From: Prevotella sp. CAG:485
Lineage (GTDB): Bacteria; Bacteroidota; Bacteroidia; Bacteroidales; Muribaculaceae
Reading direction: 5' to 3'
Assembly (NCBI GenBank): GCA_000437495.1
Contig: FR897847.1
Span: 45,789 to 69,993, forward strand
DNA: 24,205 nucleotides
The stretch's first letter is position 1. Each line of letters starts with the position of its first letter. Positions 14,303 to 22,685 of this stretch are shown in pieces. A program made the position numbers and the translations under genes. The notes beneath the pieces were generated by a model. It saw nothing but the letters and a program-made list of their open reading frames with translations. It had not been told where the DNA came from and searched no databases.

Positions 14303-14740
14303 ATGACAATCAACGAGATTCAAGACGAAATCATAGCCGAGTTCACCGATTTGGGCGACGACTGGATGGACCGCTATGCCTACATCATAGACCTTGGCAG
14401 CCAGCTGCCTGCGTTGCCCGAAGCCGACAAAACGCCGGCACACCTCATAGAGGGCTGCCAGAGCCGTGTGTGGATTGCCGCCGAGCTCGACCCGGAGGGC
14501 AAAATAATTTTCCGCGCCGACTCCGACGCCATGATAGTAAAGGGCATCATAGCTCTGCTGATACGTGTGCTGAGCAATCAGACGCCGCACGACATCCTCA
14601 ACGCCGACCTCTATTTCATCGACCACATAGGCCTCAGCAGCCACCTCAGCCCCACACGCAGCAACGGTCTGGTGGCCATGCTGCGCCAGATGCGCCTCTA
14701 CGCGCAGGCCTTCGAGGCTATTGAGCAAGCAAACAAATAA
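14303..14740 (+). CDS. sufE: SufE-family cysteine desulfurase sulfur acceptor
   Basis: A 145-residue SufE-type protein. It takes sulfur from the cysteine desulfurase SufS as a persulfide and passes it on for Fe-S cluster assembly in the cytoplasm. The active-site cysteine is C52 in LIEGCQSRVWI. The surrounding E50 and R55-V-W, the AELDPEGKIIFRADSDA strand pair, and the SPTRSNGLVAMLRQM helix (near 115-130) are typical of the family, and the length is normal. A TTG further upstream is inside the promoter, so ATG 14303 is used. This ATG overlaps the TGA of a 12-codon leader frame. The other suf genes are not in the window. It is followed after 21 bases by a peptide transporter gene, probably the same transcript. 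Confidence 0.9.
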   Translation: MTINEIQDEIIAEFTDLGDDWMDRYAYIIDLGSQLPALPEADKTPAHLIEGCQSRVWIAAELDPEGKIIFRADSDAMIVKGIIALLIRVLSNQTPHDILNADLYFIDHIGLSSHLSPTRSNGLVAMLRQMRLYAQAFEAIEQANK

Positions 14741-14761
14741 CCTCAAAATCATAATACCTCT

Positions 14762-16468
14762 ATGCTATTATCAATCATGCAATTCTGGCAGGAACACTCG
14801 GCCTTGGCCATCCTGCTGATTATCCTGATTATAGTAATACCTCTGCTGGTATTTTACTGCATCAGGGCACACCGAGACCATCCCAAAGGGCTGATACCGG
14901 CCGCCATAGCCAACATGGGCGAACGCTTCGGCTATTACATCATGAATGCCGTGCTTCTGCTCTTCCTCTGCTCCAAATTCGGCATCAGCGATGACGCTGC
15001 CGGCTGGATTTATGCCGTATTCTATTTTCTGATTTACGTGCTCAGCCTCCCCGGCGGTCTTATTGCCGACAAGACCCAGAAATACAAAGGCACAATCATA
15101 AGCGGCCTGTTCTGCATGGCTTTAGGCTATGCACTGCTCTCCATACCTGTCTTCTCCGAAGGTCCTTCGGGCAGCATCTCGTGGGTACTTGTCTTCACCT
15201 GCTTCGCCCTCTTCGTGATAGCCTTCGGCAACGGTCTTTTCAAAGGCAATCTGCAGGCCATCGTGGGCCAGCTCTACGACAACTTCGAGGCCGAAGCCGC
15301 CAAGAAGGGTCCCAAAGAGCTGGAACTGGCCAAGAGCCGCCGCGACTCGGGCTTCCAGATTTTCTACGTATTCATCAACATAGGCGGCGTAATCGCCCCC
15401 TTCATCGCCCCGCTGCTGCGTGAGTTCTGGCTCAAAGCCCATAGCCTCGCCTATAACTCCGACCTGCCTCGCCTCTGCCACAAATTCCTCAACGACGCCG
15501 GAGCCATGAGCGCCGGTGACCACGCCAACTTGCTCGACCTCGCCGGAAAGGTTGGTTACGAAGGAACCGTTGACGGCGGCTTCTGCACCCAATATCTTGA
15601 AATCTTCAACACCGGCGTTCACTTCTCGTTCATCGCCTCCGTGGTGGCCATGCTCATCTCGCTGGCTGTCTTCGCATGGGTAATGAAGCGTCTGCCAAAC
15701 CCGGTGAAGAAAGTCAAAGCAGCACTCAACACATCGCCGCAGGAGCGGCAGCACGACGCCAAAGAGATACGCCAGCGCATGTTTGCCCTCTACGCAGTGC
15801 TCATCGTGGTAGTCTTCTTCTGGTTCTCGTTCCACCAGAACGGCCAGTCGCTCTCCGTATTCGCCCGCGACTTCGTGCAGACAGACAACATAGCGCCTGA
15901 AATCTGGCAGTGCATCAATCCCTTCTTCGTGATTGTGCTCACACCCATCATCATGCTCACCTTCGCCGCTCTGGCACGCCGCAACAAAGACATCTCCACA
16001 CCCAAGAAGATTGCCTTCGGCATGGCCATCACCGCCATGGCCTATATCTTCCTGATGTTAGTGGCCATAGCAGCCGGTTATCCTTCGGGCGAAGAGTTCA
16101 AGGGCCTCTCGGAGGCTGTAAAACAATCGATGAAGGCAGGACCATACGTGCTGATTCTCACATACTTCTTCCTCACCGTGGCCGAGCTGTTCATCTCGCC
16201 GTTAGGCCTCTCGTTCGTATCGAAGATTGCGCCCAAGCATCTCCAGGGCATCTGTCAGGGTCTGTGGCTGTCGTCAACGGCCATCGGCAACCTCTTCATC
16301 GCCCTGGGCGTTACCATGCTCAACTCCTTCCCCCGCCAGTGGGAATGCTGGGCTGTCTTCGCCGGGCTCTGCCTGCTGTCGATGGGCGTTATGTTCTCCA
16401 TGGTGAAATGGCTTGAGCGCGTCACCAACGACAACGCCAAACCGGCCGAAAAAACTGCAAAAGCCTGA
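14762..16468 (+). CDS. POT/PTR-family proton-dependent peptide transporter (first copy)
   Basis: A 568-residue multi-pass membrane protein. An extra N-terminal hydrophobic segment (16-32) precedes the POT core. Conserved pieces are NMGERFGYY (51-59), GLIADKTQKYKG with the DK of the first cytoplasmic loop, FGNGLFKGNLQAIVGQLY, QIFYVFINIGG (PTR2 signature), VVFFWFSFHQNG, and SPLGLSFVSKIAPKHLQG near the end. It should import di- or tripeptides with protons. In the ExxER proton-coupling motif of helix 1 the first Glu is Asn (N51); E54 and R55 are kept. A second possible start is 14777. It lies 21 bases after sufE and before a second copy. Confidence 0.88.
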   Translation: MLLSIMQFWQEHSALAILLIILIIVIPLLVFYCIRAHRDHPKGLIPAAIANMGERFGYYIMNAVLLLFLCSKFGISDDAAGWIYAVFYFLIYVLSLPGGLIADKTQKYKGTIISGLFCMALGYALLSIPVFSEGPSGSISWVLVFTCFALFVIAFGNGLFKGNLQAIVGQLYDNFEAEAAKKGPKELELAKSRRDSGFQIFYVFINIGGVIAPFIAPLLREFWLKAHSLAYNSDLPRLCHKFLNDAGAMSAGDHANLLDLAGKVGYEGTVDGGFCTQYLEIFNTGVHFSFIASVVAMLISLAVFAWVMKRLPNPVKKVKAALNTSPQERQHDAKEIRQRMFALYAVLIVVVFFWFSFHQNGQSLSVFARDFVQTDNIAPEIWQCINPFFVIVLTPIIMLTFAALARRNKDISTPKKIAFGMAITAMAYIFLMLVAIAAGYPSGEEFKGLSEAVKQSMKAGPYVLILTYFFLTVAELFISPLGLSFVSKIAPKHLQGICQGLWLSSTAIGNLFIALGVTMLNSFPRQWECWAVFAGLCLLSMGVMFSMVKWLERVTNDNAKPAEKTAKA

Positions 16469-16544
16469 GCCGCAGACACATACACCGTAACGCTTACTGC
16501 TGAAACACACCATACCACATCTGTGAGTCAGTAAGACCCTTCAG

Positions 16545-16581
16545 GAAGAGGATGCAACAGAGAATCTGAAACATCCTCTTC
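16545..16581 (+). terminator. Hairpin between the two POT genes
   Basis: GAAGAGGATG (16545-16554) and CATCCTCTTC (16572-16581) are perfect complements with a 17-base loop. They are followed by TTTCTTTCC. An outer TCAGG/CCTGA pair may extend it. It lies in the 156-base gap between the POT genes, so it may end or attenuate the first transcript. Confidence 0.55.
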
Positions 16582-16624
16582 TTTCTTTCCTGAAACAGAA
16601 ACTAAAAACTCAACTAACCGCAAT

Positions 16625-18349
16625 ATGTTCAGAAACCAACCCTTCGGGCTGTATGTGCTGTCGCTTGCCAATACAGGCGAACGCTTTGGCTACTATACCA
16701 TGCTCGCCATCTTCCTGCTCTTCCTGCAGGCCAAATTCGGTTTTGACTCCGCCGTGTCGGGTCAGATATACGCCGGCTTCCTGGCCGCCGTATACTTCAT
16801 GCCCCTCATAGGCGGCTGGCTGGCCGACAAATGGAACTTCAACAAATGCGTCATCACCGGCATCATGGTGATGTTTGCCGGCTATCTCATCATGGCCATC
16901 CCCACCGGCATACGCAGCACAGGGTCGCTGGTCATCCTCCTCGGCGCTCTGGTGCTCATTGCCATCGGCACGGGCCTCTTCAAAGGCAACCTGCAGGTGA
17001 TGGTGGGCGACCTGTATAACGAGAGCCGTTATGCCAAGCAGCGCGACGCCGCCTTCTCGCTCTTCTACATGGCCATCAACATCGGCTCCATGTTCGCGCC
17101 CATGACGGCCACCGCCATGACCAACCTGTCGATGAAAGCCCACGGATTTGTGTATAACGCCGACCTGCCGGCGCTGTGCAACAAGCTTCTCGACGCAGAA
17201 GCCGCCGGCGGCAACACTTCCGCCCTGGCCAACAAGGTATTGGAGACAGCCTCCGCCGCCAACATGCACGCCACTGACGCCATCTCCTTTTCCTCCGACT
17301 ATATCACAGCGCTGAGCACCGGTTACAGCTACGGTCTCGCCGTGGCTTGTGCCTCGCTGGTCATCAGCTTCCTCATCTACTGGATTGGCCGCCGCTCATA
17401 CGCGCATATCCTCACCGACAAGAAAGCTGCCGCCACAGCTACTGTCAAGACCGCTGTAAAGCATAAGGAACTGACTCCCGCGCAGACCAAGAGCCGCATC
17501 ATTGCTCTGCTTCTGGTCTTCGCCGTGGTTATATTCTTCTGGATGGTGTTCCACCAGAACGGCGCCACCCTCACCGAGTTCGCCAAGAGTTGCACAGCAC
17601 CCGAATTAGGCGGCTGGACGCGCATCGGCTTCAACGTATGGGGCCTGGCTTCCATCGCTGTGGGCGTCTATGCCCTCTTCTCGCTGTTCCAGAGCAAGAC
17701 TGCCAAAGGACGCATCATCTCGGCTCTTATCTTAGCTGCCGTGGCAGGCATAGTCTGGTATATCTATTCCAGCACCCCCGACCCCGTCAGCAACCTTCAG
17801 CCGCAGCAATATCAGCAGTTCAACCCCTTCTATGTGGTAGCCCTCACGCCCGTGTCGCTGGCCCTCTTCGGCTGGCTGGCCAAACGCAAGAAAGAGCCTT
17901 CGGCACCGCGCAAAATCGGTTACGGCATGCTCATGGCGGCAATAGCTTACGCCGTTATGCTCATCGGCTCCTTCCAGCTTGCCGGCAGCACACAGGGCGC
18001 CGTAAGTCCCAACTGGCTCATCGGCACTTATCTGCTGCTCACCTTTGCCGAACTGCTGCTGTCGCCCATGGGCATCAGCTTTGTCAGCAAAGTGGCGCCT
18101 CCCAAGTACAAAGGCTCTATGATGGGTGGCTGGTTTGCCGCAACAGCCATTGGCAACTACCTGGTGTCTATACCCATGCTGCTGTGGGGTAAAATCGACA
18201 TCTGGGTGCTGTGGCTTATCCTCATCGGCATCTGCCTCATCAGCGGCGTCTTCATCTTCTCCATCATGAAGAAGCTGGAGGCCGCCACCTCCAACGACGA
18301 CGCTCAACCCGCCGACAGCCTCGAGACCGTGGAAGTTGACGCCATCTGA
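16625..18349 (+). CDS. POT/PTR-family proton-dependent peptide transporter (second copy)
   Basis: A 574-residue paralogue of the preceding gene, clearly related along its whole length but without the extra N-terminal helix. The protein begins directly at helix 1 with ANTGERFGYY (N16, E19, R20). Other conserved pieces are GGWLADKWNFNK, GTGLFKGNLQVMVGDLY, SLFYMAINIGSMFAP, VIFFWMVFHQNG, and SPMGISFVSKVAPPKYKGSMMGG. The first Glu of ExxER is Asn here too. The middle loop is longer and has an additional hydrophobic segment pair around 345-385. The two copies may differ in substrate peptides. A good terminator follows. Confidence 0.88.
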   Translation: MFRNQPFGLYVLSLANTGERFGYYTMLAIFLLFLQAKFGFDSAVSGQIYAGFLAAVYFMPLIGGWLADKWNFNKCVITGIMVMFAGYLIMAIPTGIRSTGSLVILLGALVLIAIGTGLFKGNLQVMVGDLYNESRYAKQRDAAFSLFYMAINIGSMFAPMTATAMTNLSMKAHGFVYNADLPALCNKLLDAEAAGGNTSALANKVLETASAANMHATDAISFSSDYITALSTGYSYGLAVACASLVISFLIYWIGRRSYAHILTDKKAAATATVKTAVKHKELTPAQTKSRIIALLLVFAVVIFFWMVFHQNGATLTEFAKSCTAPELGGWTRIGFNVWGLASIAVGVYALFSLFQSKTAKGRIISALILAAVAGIVWYIYSSTPDPVSNLQPQQYQQFNPFYVVALTPVSLALFGWLAKRKKEPSAPRKIGYGMLMAAIAYAVMLIGSFQLAGSTQGAVSPNWLIGTYLLLTFAELLLSPMGISFVSKVAPPKYKGSMMGGWFAATAIGNYLVSIPMLLWGKIDIWVLWLILIGICLISGVFIFSIMKKLEAATSNDDAQPADSLETVEVDAI

Positions 18350-18370
18350 TAACCGAATCTCCAAATAAGA

Positions 18371-18402
18371 AATGAGGATGCGCCCGAAAGTGCATCCTCA
18401 TT
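18371..18402. terminator. Terminator between convergent POT and MFS genes
   Basis: AATGAGGATGC (18371-18381) and GCATCCTCATT (18392-18402), a perfect 11-base stem with a 10-base loop, followed by CTATTTTA on the plus strand. It serves the second POT gene and may also stop minus-strand transcripts leaving the MFS gene at 18429. Confidence 0.8.
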
Positions 18403-18428
18403 CTATTTTACAGGGTTATAGACTTGCT

Positions 18429-19814
18429 TTATTTGCTTGCTGTCGACTTCTGAGCAGGCATCACCAGGCGGCCGAAGACAGCTGTGAGCAGGGCGCCGAA
18501 GAGCATCACGCCGATGCTCACCCACAGCACCAATCGCGCACCGCCGGCACTCAGCAGCATGGGTATGAAGAAGACACCCAACACGGCGCCGACTTTGCCC
18601 AGGCAGGAGGCCAGACCCGAACCCTGGCTGCGGTCGCTGACGGGGTAAATCTGACTCGGCAGCACAAACGTAATCAGGTGAGGGCCGGCGTTGAGGAAGA
18701 GCTCAAAGATGCAGAATCCGGCCACTGCCCACATCATATTCCAGTGGTTCTCGTAGGCCATGAGCAGCAATATCAGTCCGAGGGCGCAGATGATAAAGCC
18801 CCAGGTCTGCATCTTTACATGACTCATGCGCCGCATCAGTAACAGTCCGGCCACAAAGCCCGGCAGCATAAAGAAGTTGATAAGGGTGGTTAGTTCCACT
18901 GACCTCTCCACGTGCATCACATGCTGAATGGCGTCGGCGCCGGCGGGCAGGGCATCCTCGAAACCGAGCGCCATGCACAGCACAGGCAGGAACACGCCTA
19001 TGCCGTATACGCCGAGACCCTCGCAGGCCCAGGGAATGCCGCAGAAGATGGCTCGCAGCAGGTTCTTGCCCTTGAGCATATCGGCCATGGATGACTTAGG
19101 GGGCTGAGCGTCGGCGGCTGTTTTCTCCTCAGGCGCCATCATCTCCACGTCAGGGCCAAGAATCTTCTTCACCGTGGTCTCGGCTTCCTGCACACGACCC
19201 TGACTCATGAGCCACGCCGGACTTTCGTATGCCCTGATGCGCAACAACAGCATAAGCAGCGTGGTGGCTATCACCGTCAGGAAGAGCCACGGCCAGATGT
19301 GTGCCACAGGCCATATCCGCATCATGATGAAACACACCAGCGCAAAGAGTATGGAGCCTAAAGCTGACGTTGCCTTGGCCACACCCACCATAAAGAGCTT
19401 CCAGCGCTTGGGCATCAGCTCCGAGATGTAGTCTGAGTCGAGACAATATTCACCGCCCACGCCCAGACCCATCACAAAGAGGAGCGCTGTGAGCACACCC
19501 CAGTGAGGCATGAGCAACACCGGCAGGGCGGCGGCCATGGTCAGCGCCGGACACAAGCGGTAAAAGAAGAGATAGCCGTAGCGGTCGGTGAGGCGCCCGA
19601 ATATCAGGCTGCCGGTCATTATGCCTATGAGCGACACACAGCCCGTAAGACCCTGCTGAAAGGGTGTCAGCTCGGGATGTCGCCCTATTTCAAGCAAGGG
19701 TATGATGACACCCACCAAGGTGGCCAGGCCGCTGCCCAACAGCTGGCCTAACGAAGCCATGGCAAGCACCCGGTAATTGGCTCGCCGCAAAGGCATATCG
19801 CGCAGATAAATCAT
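18429..19814 (-). CDS. MFS transporter coupled to the urea transporter gene
   Basis: A 461-residue MFS protein with about twelve membrane segments. After helix 2 comes GRLTDRYGYLFFYR, the motif A loop (the usual RK after DRxG is missing). GLGVGGEYCLDSDYISELMPKRWK (helix 4-5 region) and PSQIYPVSDRSQGSGLASCLGKVGAVLG (helix 10-11) resemble the sugar-porter/PHS/AAHS branches, i.e. proton-driven uptake of small anions or sugars. The central loop (about 205-240) is Glu/Ala-rich. The start ATG overlaps the stop of the urea transporter gene (ATGA, 19811-19814), so they are made together. The substrate is unknown; given the neighbours it might be linked to urea-nitrogen use, but this is only inference. 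Confidence 0.8.
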   Translation of the reverse strand: MIYLRDMPLRRANYRVLAMASLGQLLGSGLATLVGVIIPLLEIGRHPELTPFQQGLTGCVSLIGIMTGSLIFGRLTDRYGYLFFYRLCPALTMAAALPVLLMPHWGVLTALLFVMGLGVGGEYCLDSDYISELMPKRWKLFMVGVAKATSALGSILFALVCFIMMRIWPVAHIWPWLFLTVIATTLLMLLLRIRAYESPAWLMSQGRVQEAETTVKKILGPDVEMMAPEEKTAADAQPPKSSMADMLKGKNLLRAIFCGIPWACEGLGVYGIGVFLPVLCMALGFEDALPAGADAIQHVMHVERSVELTTLINFFMLPGFVAGLLLMRRMSHVKMQTWGFIICALGLILLLMAYENHWNMMWAVAGFCIFELFLNAGPHLITFVLPSQIYPVSDRSQGSGLASCLGKVGAVLGVFFIPMLLSAGGARLVLWVSIGVMLFGALLTAVFGRLVMPAQKSTASK

Positions 19815-20875
19815 GACTTGCTTTCTTTATTGCTTTTCTTGAGCTGTTCGGGGTGTCTCAGAGCCTCGAAATCCTGTTCCGAGAAGCGCCATTCGCTGTG
19901 CGGCGAGAAGATGTTGCTGAGCTTATATGCAGGCAGCAGGAACAGCCATGTGGTTATGCAGAAAGGTCCGGTGAGGGTAGCCAGGCCCCAGGGTTTGAAG
20001 AAGGCGTTCATGGCGGCCTGCACAAACACTGTTATGACGATGGCCAGCACCGTGAGCGCCGCAATCTTCCAGTTTGTGGTCTTATAGAAGACGCTTCCTA
20101 TGGCAATGCCGGTAAGCACGGGCGAGAATCCGTATAGGCCGTCGGCAATGTCGGAGCCGGAAGCATGGAAGAGGCAGACCACAGCCAGCGAGATTGCCGA
20201 AGCCACGGCAGCCCACAGACAGCTCCAGCGGTCGCAGATGAAGAGCGCAACGAGGAAGAAGATGCCGGTGCCCCAGTCGTTGATGAGGAAGACCTGACTG
20301 ATGCCTTTGAGCCAGTAAGTAACCAGGTTGCCGAAGCCGTGGCTGAAAGCCGTTACCACTTCGCCGGGCAGCTCGGGCGTGGCCTCACCGATAGGAGGCA
20401 TGCCGGCAAACATGCGCGAGGCCAACAGAAATACCCATGTGGTGAACACAAAGGGGAAGGTGAGCGAGTTCACCTTCCAGGGTGCCATGACATTGTTGAA
20501 GCCACGGCGCACAATGGTGCTGAGGGCCGCGCAGAGAATCAGGCAGAGCCACATGAGCCACGTTGTGCCTAAGAAGGTTGGGAACGCGCAGCCTACCAAT
20601 GTACCGTTGAAGCCCCACAGGCCGGCGAGACCGTCGGCAGGTTTCTGCACCATAGCCCAGCCTGTGAGCGTTGACACCACGGCGCCTGTGAGCGCGCCCC
20701 ATGCCACTTGCGGTGTTCCCTCGGCGTAGGCGCCCCAGAAAATGCCCATGAGAAAAAGTAAACCGGTCCAGGCGTTCTCCTGAAACATTACCTGACCTAT
20801 GCCGCGCAAAATGCTGCGGATGCCGCGCACGGGACCCGGTCTGTTGACGTCAAAAAAGTCTGTAAGTGTTGCCAT
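19811..20875 (-). CDS. Urea transporter (UT family)
   Basis: A 354-residue urea channel of the UT/SLC14 type. The two-fold internal repeat is plain: LRGIGQVMFQEN (23-34) against LKGISQVFLIND (189-200), GLWGFNGTLVGCA (85-97) against GLYGFSPVLTGIA (246-258), and a FTTWVFL/ITTWLFL pair further on. These form the selectivity filter and pore helices for urea in the inner membrane. The frame extends up to 20923, but ATG 20875 is nearer the first conserved segment and is preferred. It lies downstream of ureD, on the same strand, across a 155-base gap with hairpins, and is coupled to an MFS gene by a 4-base overlap. Together with the urease accessory genes this marks a urea-using locus. Confidence 0.9.
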   Translation of the reverse strand: MATLTDFFDVNRPGPVRGIRSILRGIGQVMFQENAWTGLLFLMGIFWGAYAEGTPQVAWGALTGAVVSTLTGWAMVQKPADGLAGLWGFNGTLVGCAFPTFLGTTWLMWLCLILCAALSTIVRRGFNNVMAPWKVNSLTFPFVFTTWVFLLASRMFAGMPPIGEATPELPGEVVTAFSHGFGNLVTYWLKGISQVFLINDWGTGIFFLVALFICDRWSCLWAAVASAISLAVVCLFHASGSDIADGLYGFSPVLTGIAIGSVFYKTTNWKIAALTVLAIVITVFVQAAMNAFFKPWGLATLTGPFCITTWLFLLPAYKLSNIFSPHSEWRFSEQDFEALRHPEQLKKSNKESKS

Positions 20876-20955
20876 AGTCTTTCCGAAAAAGGTAATGAAG
20901 CGGGCAGACGAAAAATTTCCCAAAAGGCGCCCTGTTCTTTAAATAAGAAACGAAC

Positions 20956-20987
20956 GACCCTCGCGTCCTGTTCAGAGCGCAAGGGTC
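20956..20987 (-). terminator. Hairpin between ureD and the urea transporter gene
   Basis: On the minus strand GACCCTTGCG pairs with CGCGAGGGTC (plus-strand arms 20978-20987 and 20956-20965) with one G-U pair. It is followed by GTTCGTTTCTTATTTAAA. It can end the ureD transcript or act as an attenuator ahead of the transporter gene. Confidence 0.6.
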
Positions 20988-21000
20988 ATTTTTTATTCAG

Positions 21001-21027
21001 CGGTCTCTGACGCAGAGTCAGAGAGCC
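21001..21027 (-). other. Second hairpin just after ureD
   Basis: CGGTCTCTGAC (21001-21011) pairs with GTCAGAGAGCCG (21016-21027 region) with one bulged base and a tiny loop. It begins 4 bases after the ureD stop codon. On the minus strand it is followed by A-rich DNA rather than T, so it may protect the mRNA 3' end rather than terminate. Confidence 0.5.
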
Positions 21028-21030
21028 GTT

Positions 21031-22008
21031 TCAGCGCCACGGGAATTCGGGCGGTATGGGCACCCCTTTCACAGCCTGCCTTACCTTTGAGGCAAAGCCA
21101 CGCACAATCTCCTTCACCGGACCCGGTTTGTTGCCCATCACCTTATAGAGCAATCCGGCGCCGTTGGGCAATGTAGTGATGCCGGCGGCGAGCTGACGGT
21201 CGCGGTCAATGAAAGGCTCGGTGGCGTTGTACACCTCGGCGGCCTTGTCGGGCGGCGTCAGCACAACCACGTTGGCAAAGATGTCGTAATCGGCCATTAC
21301 GCCTATGGTTTTGGGGAAGCGCTTGTAAGGCTCTATCACGAATTTCTCGCGGAAGAGGTCGCGCGTGGCGTCGGGGCGCCGGCCATGCGTAAGGACGCTC
21401 ATAACGTCGTAGGCATAAATCTCGCCCTCAGGCAGCTTGGAGCGGTAGAAGCGACGGCCGCACATATAAATCTCGCTGTAAGTGATGGTGGCCGACGGAT
21501 GGCACACTATCTCCGTGTCGCAGGCAAAGCGCGAGTGCTGGCCGGGGAACACCGGCTCGGGCAGAAACTCCAGGTATGAGTCCTCATGCAGGGTAAAAAG
21601 CTGCTTCATGCCGGCGTAGTTGCTGCGCATGGTGGATATTTTGGTGCCGGCGCCGGTGCTGACAAAGGCGTACGCCCCGGGGTCGAGTTCAATGTTCTGC
21701 TCAAACCGGTCGCCGTCGATGTAGGGTCCGCCGCTGGCCAGGATATACACGCACGGCATCTTGGGCAGGTTGGCATCGAAATAGAGTTCCTGCTGCACAA
21801 TGATGGGCACGCGCCGGTCGAGTTCGCGCAACACGCATTTGCCGTCGCAATTGAAGCCGAAACGCATACGCAGATAGCCGTGTTTGCCCGGCGCGCCCAC
21901 ATACATGGCGTCGGGTTCGCGCAGATAGGGGGCCAGCTCAGGCAGATAGCCGAAGTCTACCTCCGGCACTGCGGTTTTTATCTTCGGAAGGGTTGTTTGA
22001 AACGACAT
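21031..22008 (-). CDS. ureD: Urease accessory protein UreD (UreH)
   Basis: A 325-residue UreD-family protein, the scaffold that binds apo-urease and, with UreF and UreG, delivers nickel through an internal channel. Family features: LRMRFGFNCDGKCVLREL near residue 46-63, ASGGPYIDGDRFEQNIEL (91-108) matching the usual GGxxxGD segment, and GAYAFVSTGAGTKIS (111-125). These are followed by the FLPEPVFPGQHSRF stretch and a MSVLTHGRRPDA segment. Length is slightly above average. It starts 33 bases after the end of ureG and is the last accessory gene of the run. No signal peptide; cytoplasmic. Confidence 0.92.
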   Translation of the reverse strand: MSFQTTLPKIKTAVPEVDFGYLPELAPYLREPDAMYVGAPGKHGYLRMRFGFNCDGKCVLRELDRRVPIIVQQELYFDANLPKMPCVYILASGGPYIDGDRFEQNIELDPGAYAFVSTGAGTKISTMRSNYAGMKQLFTLHEDSYLEFLPEPVFPGQHSRFACDTEIVCHPSATITYSEIYMCGRRFYRSKLPEGEIYAYDVMSVLTHGRRPDATRDLFREKFVIEPYKRFPKTIGVMADYDIFANVVVLTPPDKAAEVYNATEPFIDRDRQLAAGITTLPNGAGLLYKVMGNKPGPVKEIVRGFASKVRQAVKGVPIPPEFPWR

Positions 22009-22041
22009 GGCAGTTTGAACAGAAGAGAGTCCGGCAGGGGA

Positions 22042-22659
22042 TTATTGTTTGTCGAAGAGAGCCATTTTGAAAATCAGGTCCACCAGCTCGTCCACACCCT
22101 CGCCTGTCATGGCGTTTGTGAAGACAAAGGGCTTTCCGGGGCGCATCAGACGCGAGTCGCGGTCCATGACCTCAAGCGAGGCATGAACGTATGGGGCCAG
22201 GTCGGTTTTGTTGATGACTAAGATGTCTGACTGCGATATGCCGGGGCCATCCTTGCGCGGAATCTTGTCGCCGGCAGCCACGTCAATGACATAGATGAAG
22301 AAGTCGACCAAGGCGGGTGAGAAGGTGAGGGTAAGATTGTCGCCGCCGCTCTCAATCAGCACCACGTCGGTATCGGGGAATTTCGATTCCATCTCCTCCA
22401 CGGCGGCGATGTTCATGGAGGGGTCCTCGCGCACTGCGGTGTGAGGGCAGGCACCCGTTTCCACGCCTATGATTTTGTCTTCGGCAAGCACCCCTTTCAG
22501 GGTCTTGCGCACATGCTTGGCATCTTCGGTGGTTACGATGTCGTTGGTGATAATAAGGGTCTTCATTCCCTTCTCCAGGAGCTTGGGAGTGATGGCTTCT
22601 ATGAGGGCTGTTTTGCCGGAACCGACGGGGCCGCCCACCCCTATTCTGCAGGTACTCAT
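22042..22659 (-). CDS. ureG: Urease accessory GTPase UreG
   Basis: A 205-residue GTPase that drives nickel transfer into urease. The P-loop is GGPVGSGKT (9-17). The nickel-binding CPH motif is at 71-73 in VETGACPHTAVRED. ESGGDNLTLTFSP is the switch region, and VINKTDLAP is the guanine-specificity motif. The reading frame extends to 22734, but ATG 22659 gives the standard UreG start (MSTCRIGVGGPVGSGKT) and length. There is no His-rich N-terminal extension, unlike some UreG proteins; metal storage is instead in the tail of UreE. It lies 26 bases after ureF and 33 bases before ureD. Confidence 0.96.
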   Translation of the reverse strand: MSTCRIGVGGPVGSGKTALIEAITPKLLEKGMKTLIITNDIVTTEDAKHVRKTLKGVLAEDKIIGVETGACPHTAVREDPSMNIAAVEEMESKFPDTDVVLIESGGDNLTLTFSPALVDFFIYVIDVAAGDKIPRKDGPGISQSDILVINKTDLAPYVHASLEVMDRDSRLMRPGKPFVFTNAMTGEGVDELVDLIFKMALFDKQ

Positions 22660-22685
22660 TGTTGTTGTTTCTGTAAGGTTTTGAA

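Noticed and set aside
15122..15835. Long minus-strand open frame opposite the first POT gene (similar ones opposite the second POT gene and the YfhO-family gene)
   Set aside because: These are shadows of strongly GC-biased coding DNA; no motifs or plausible start contexts.
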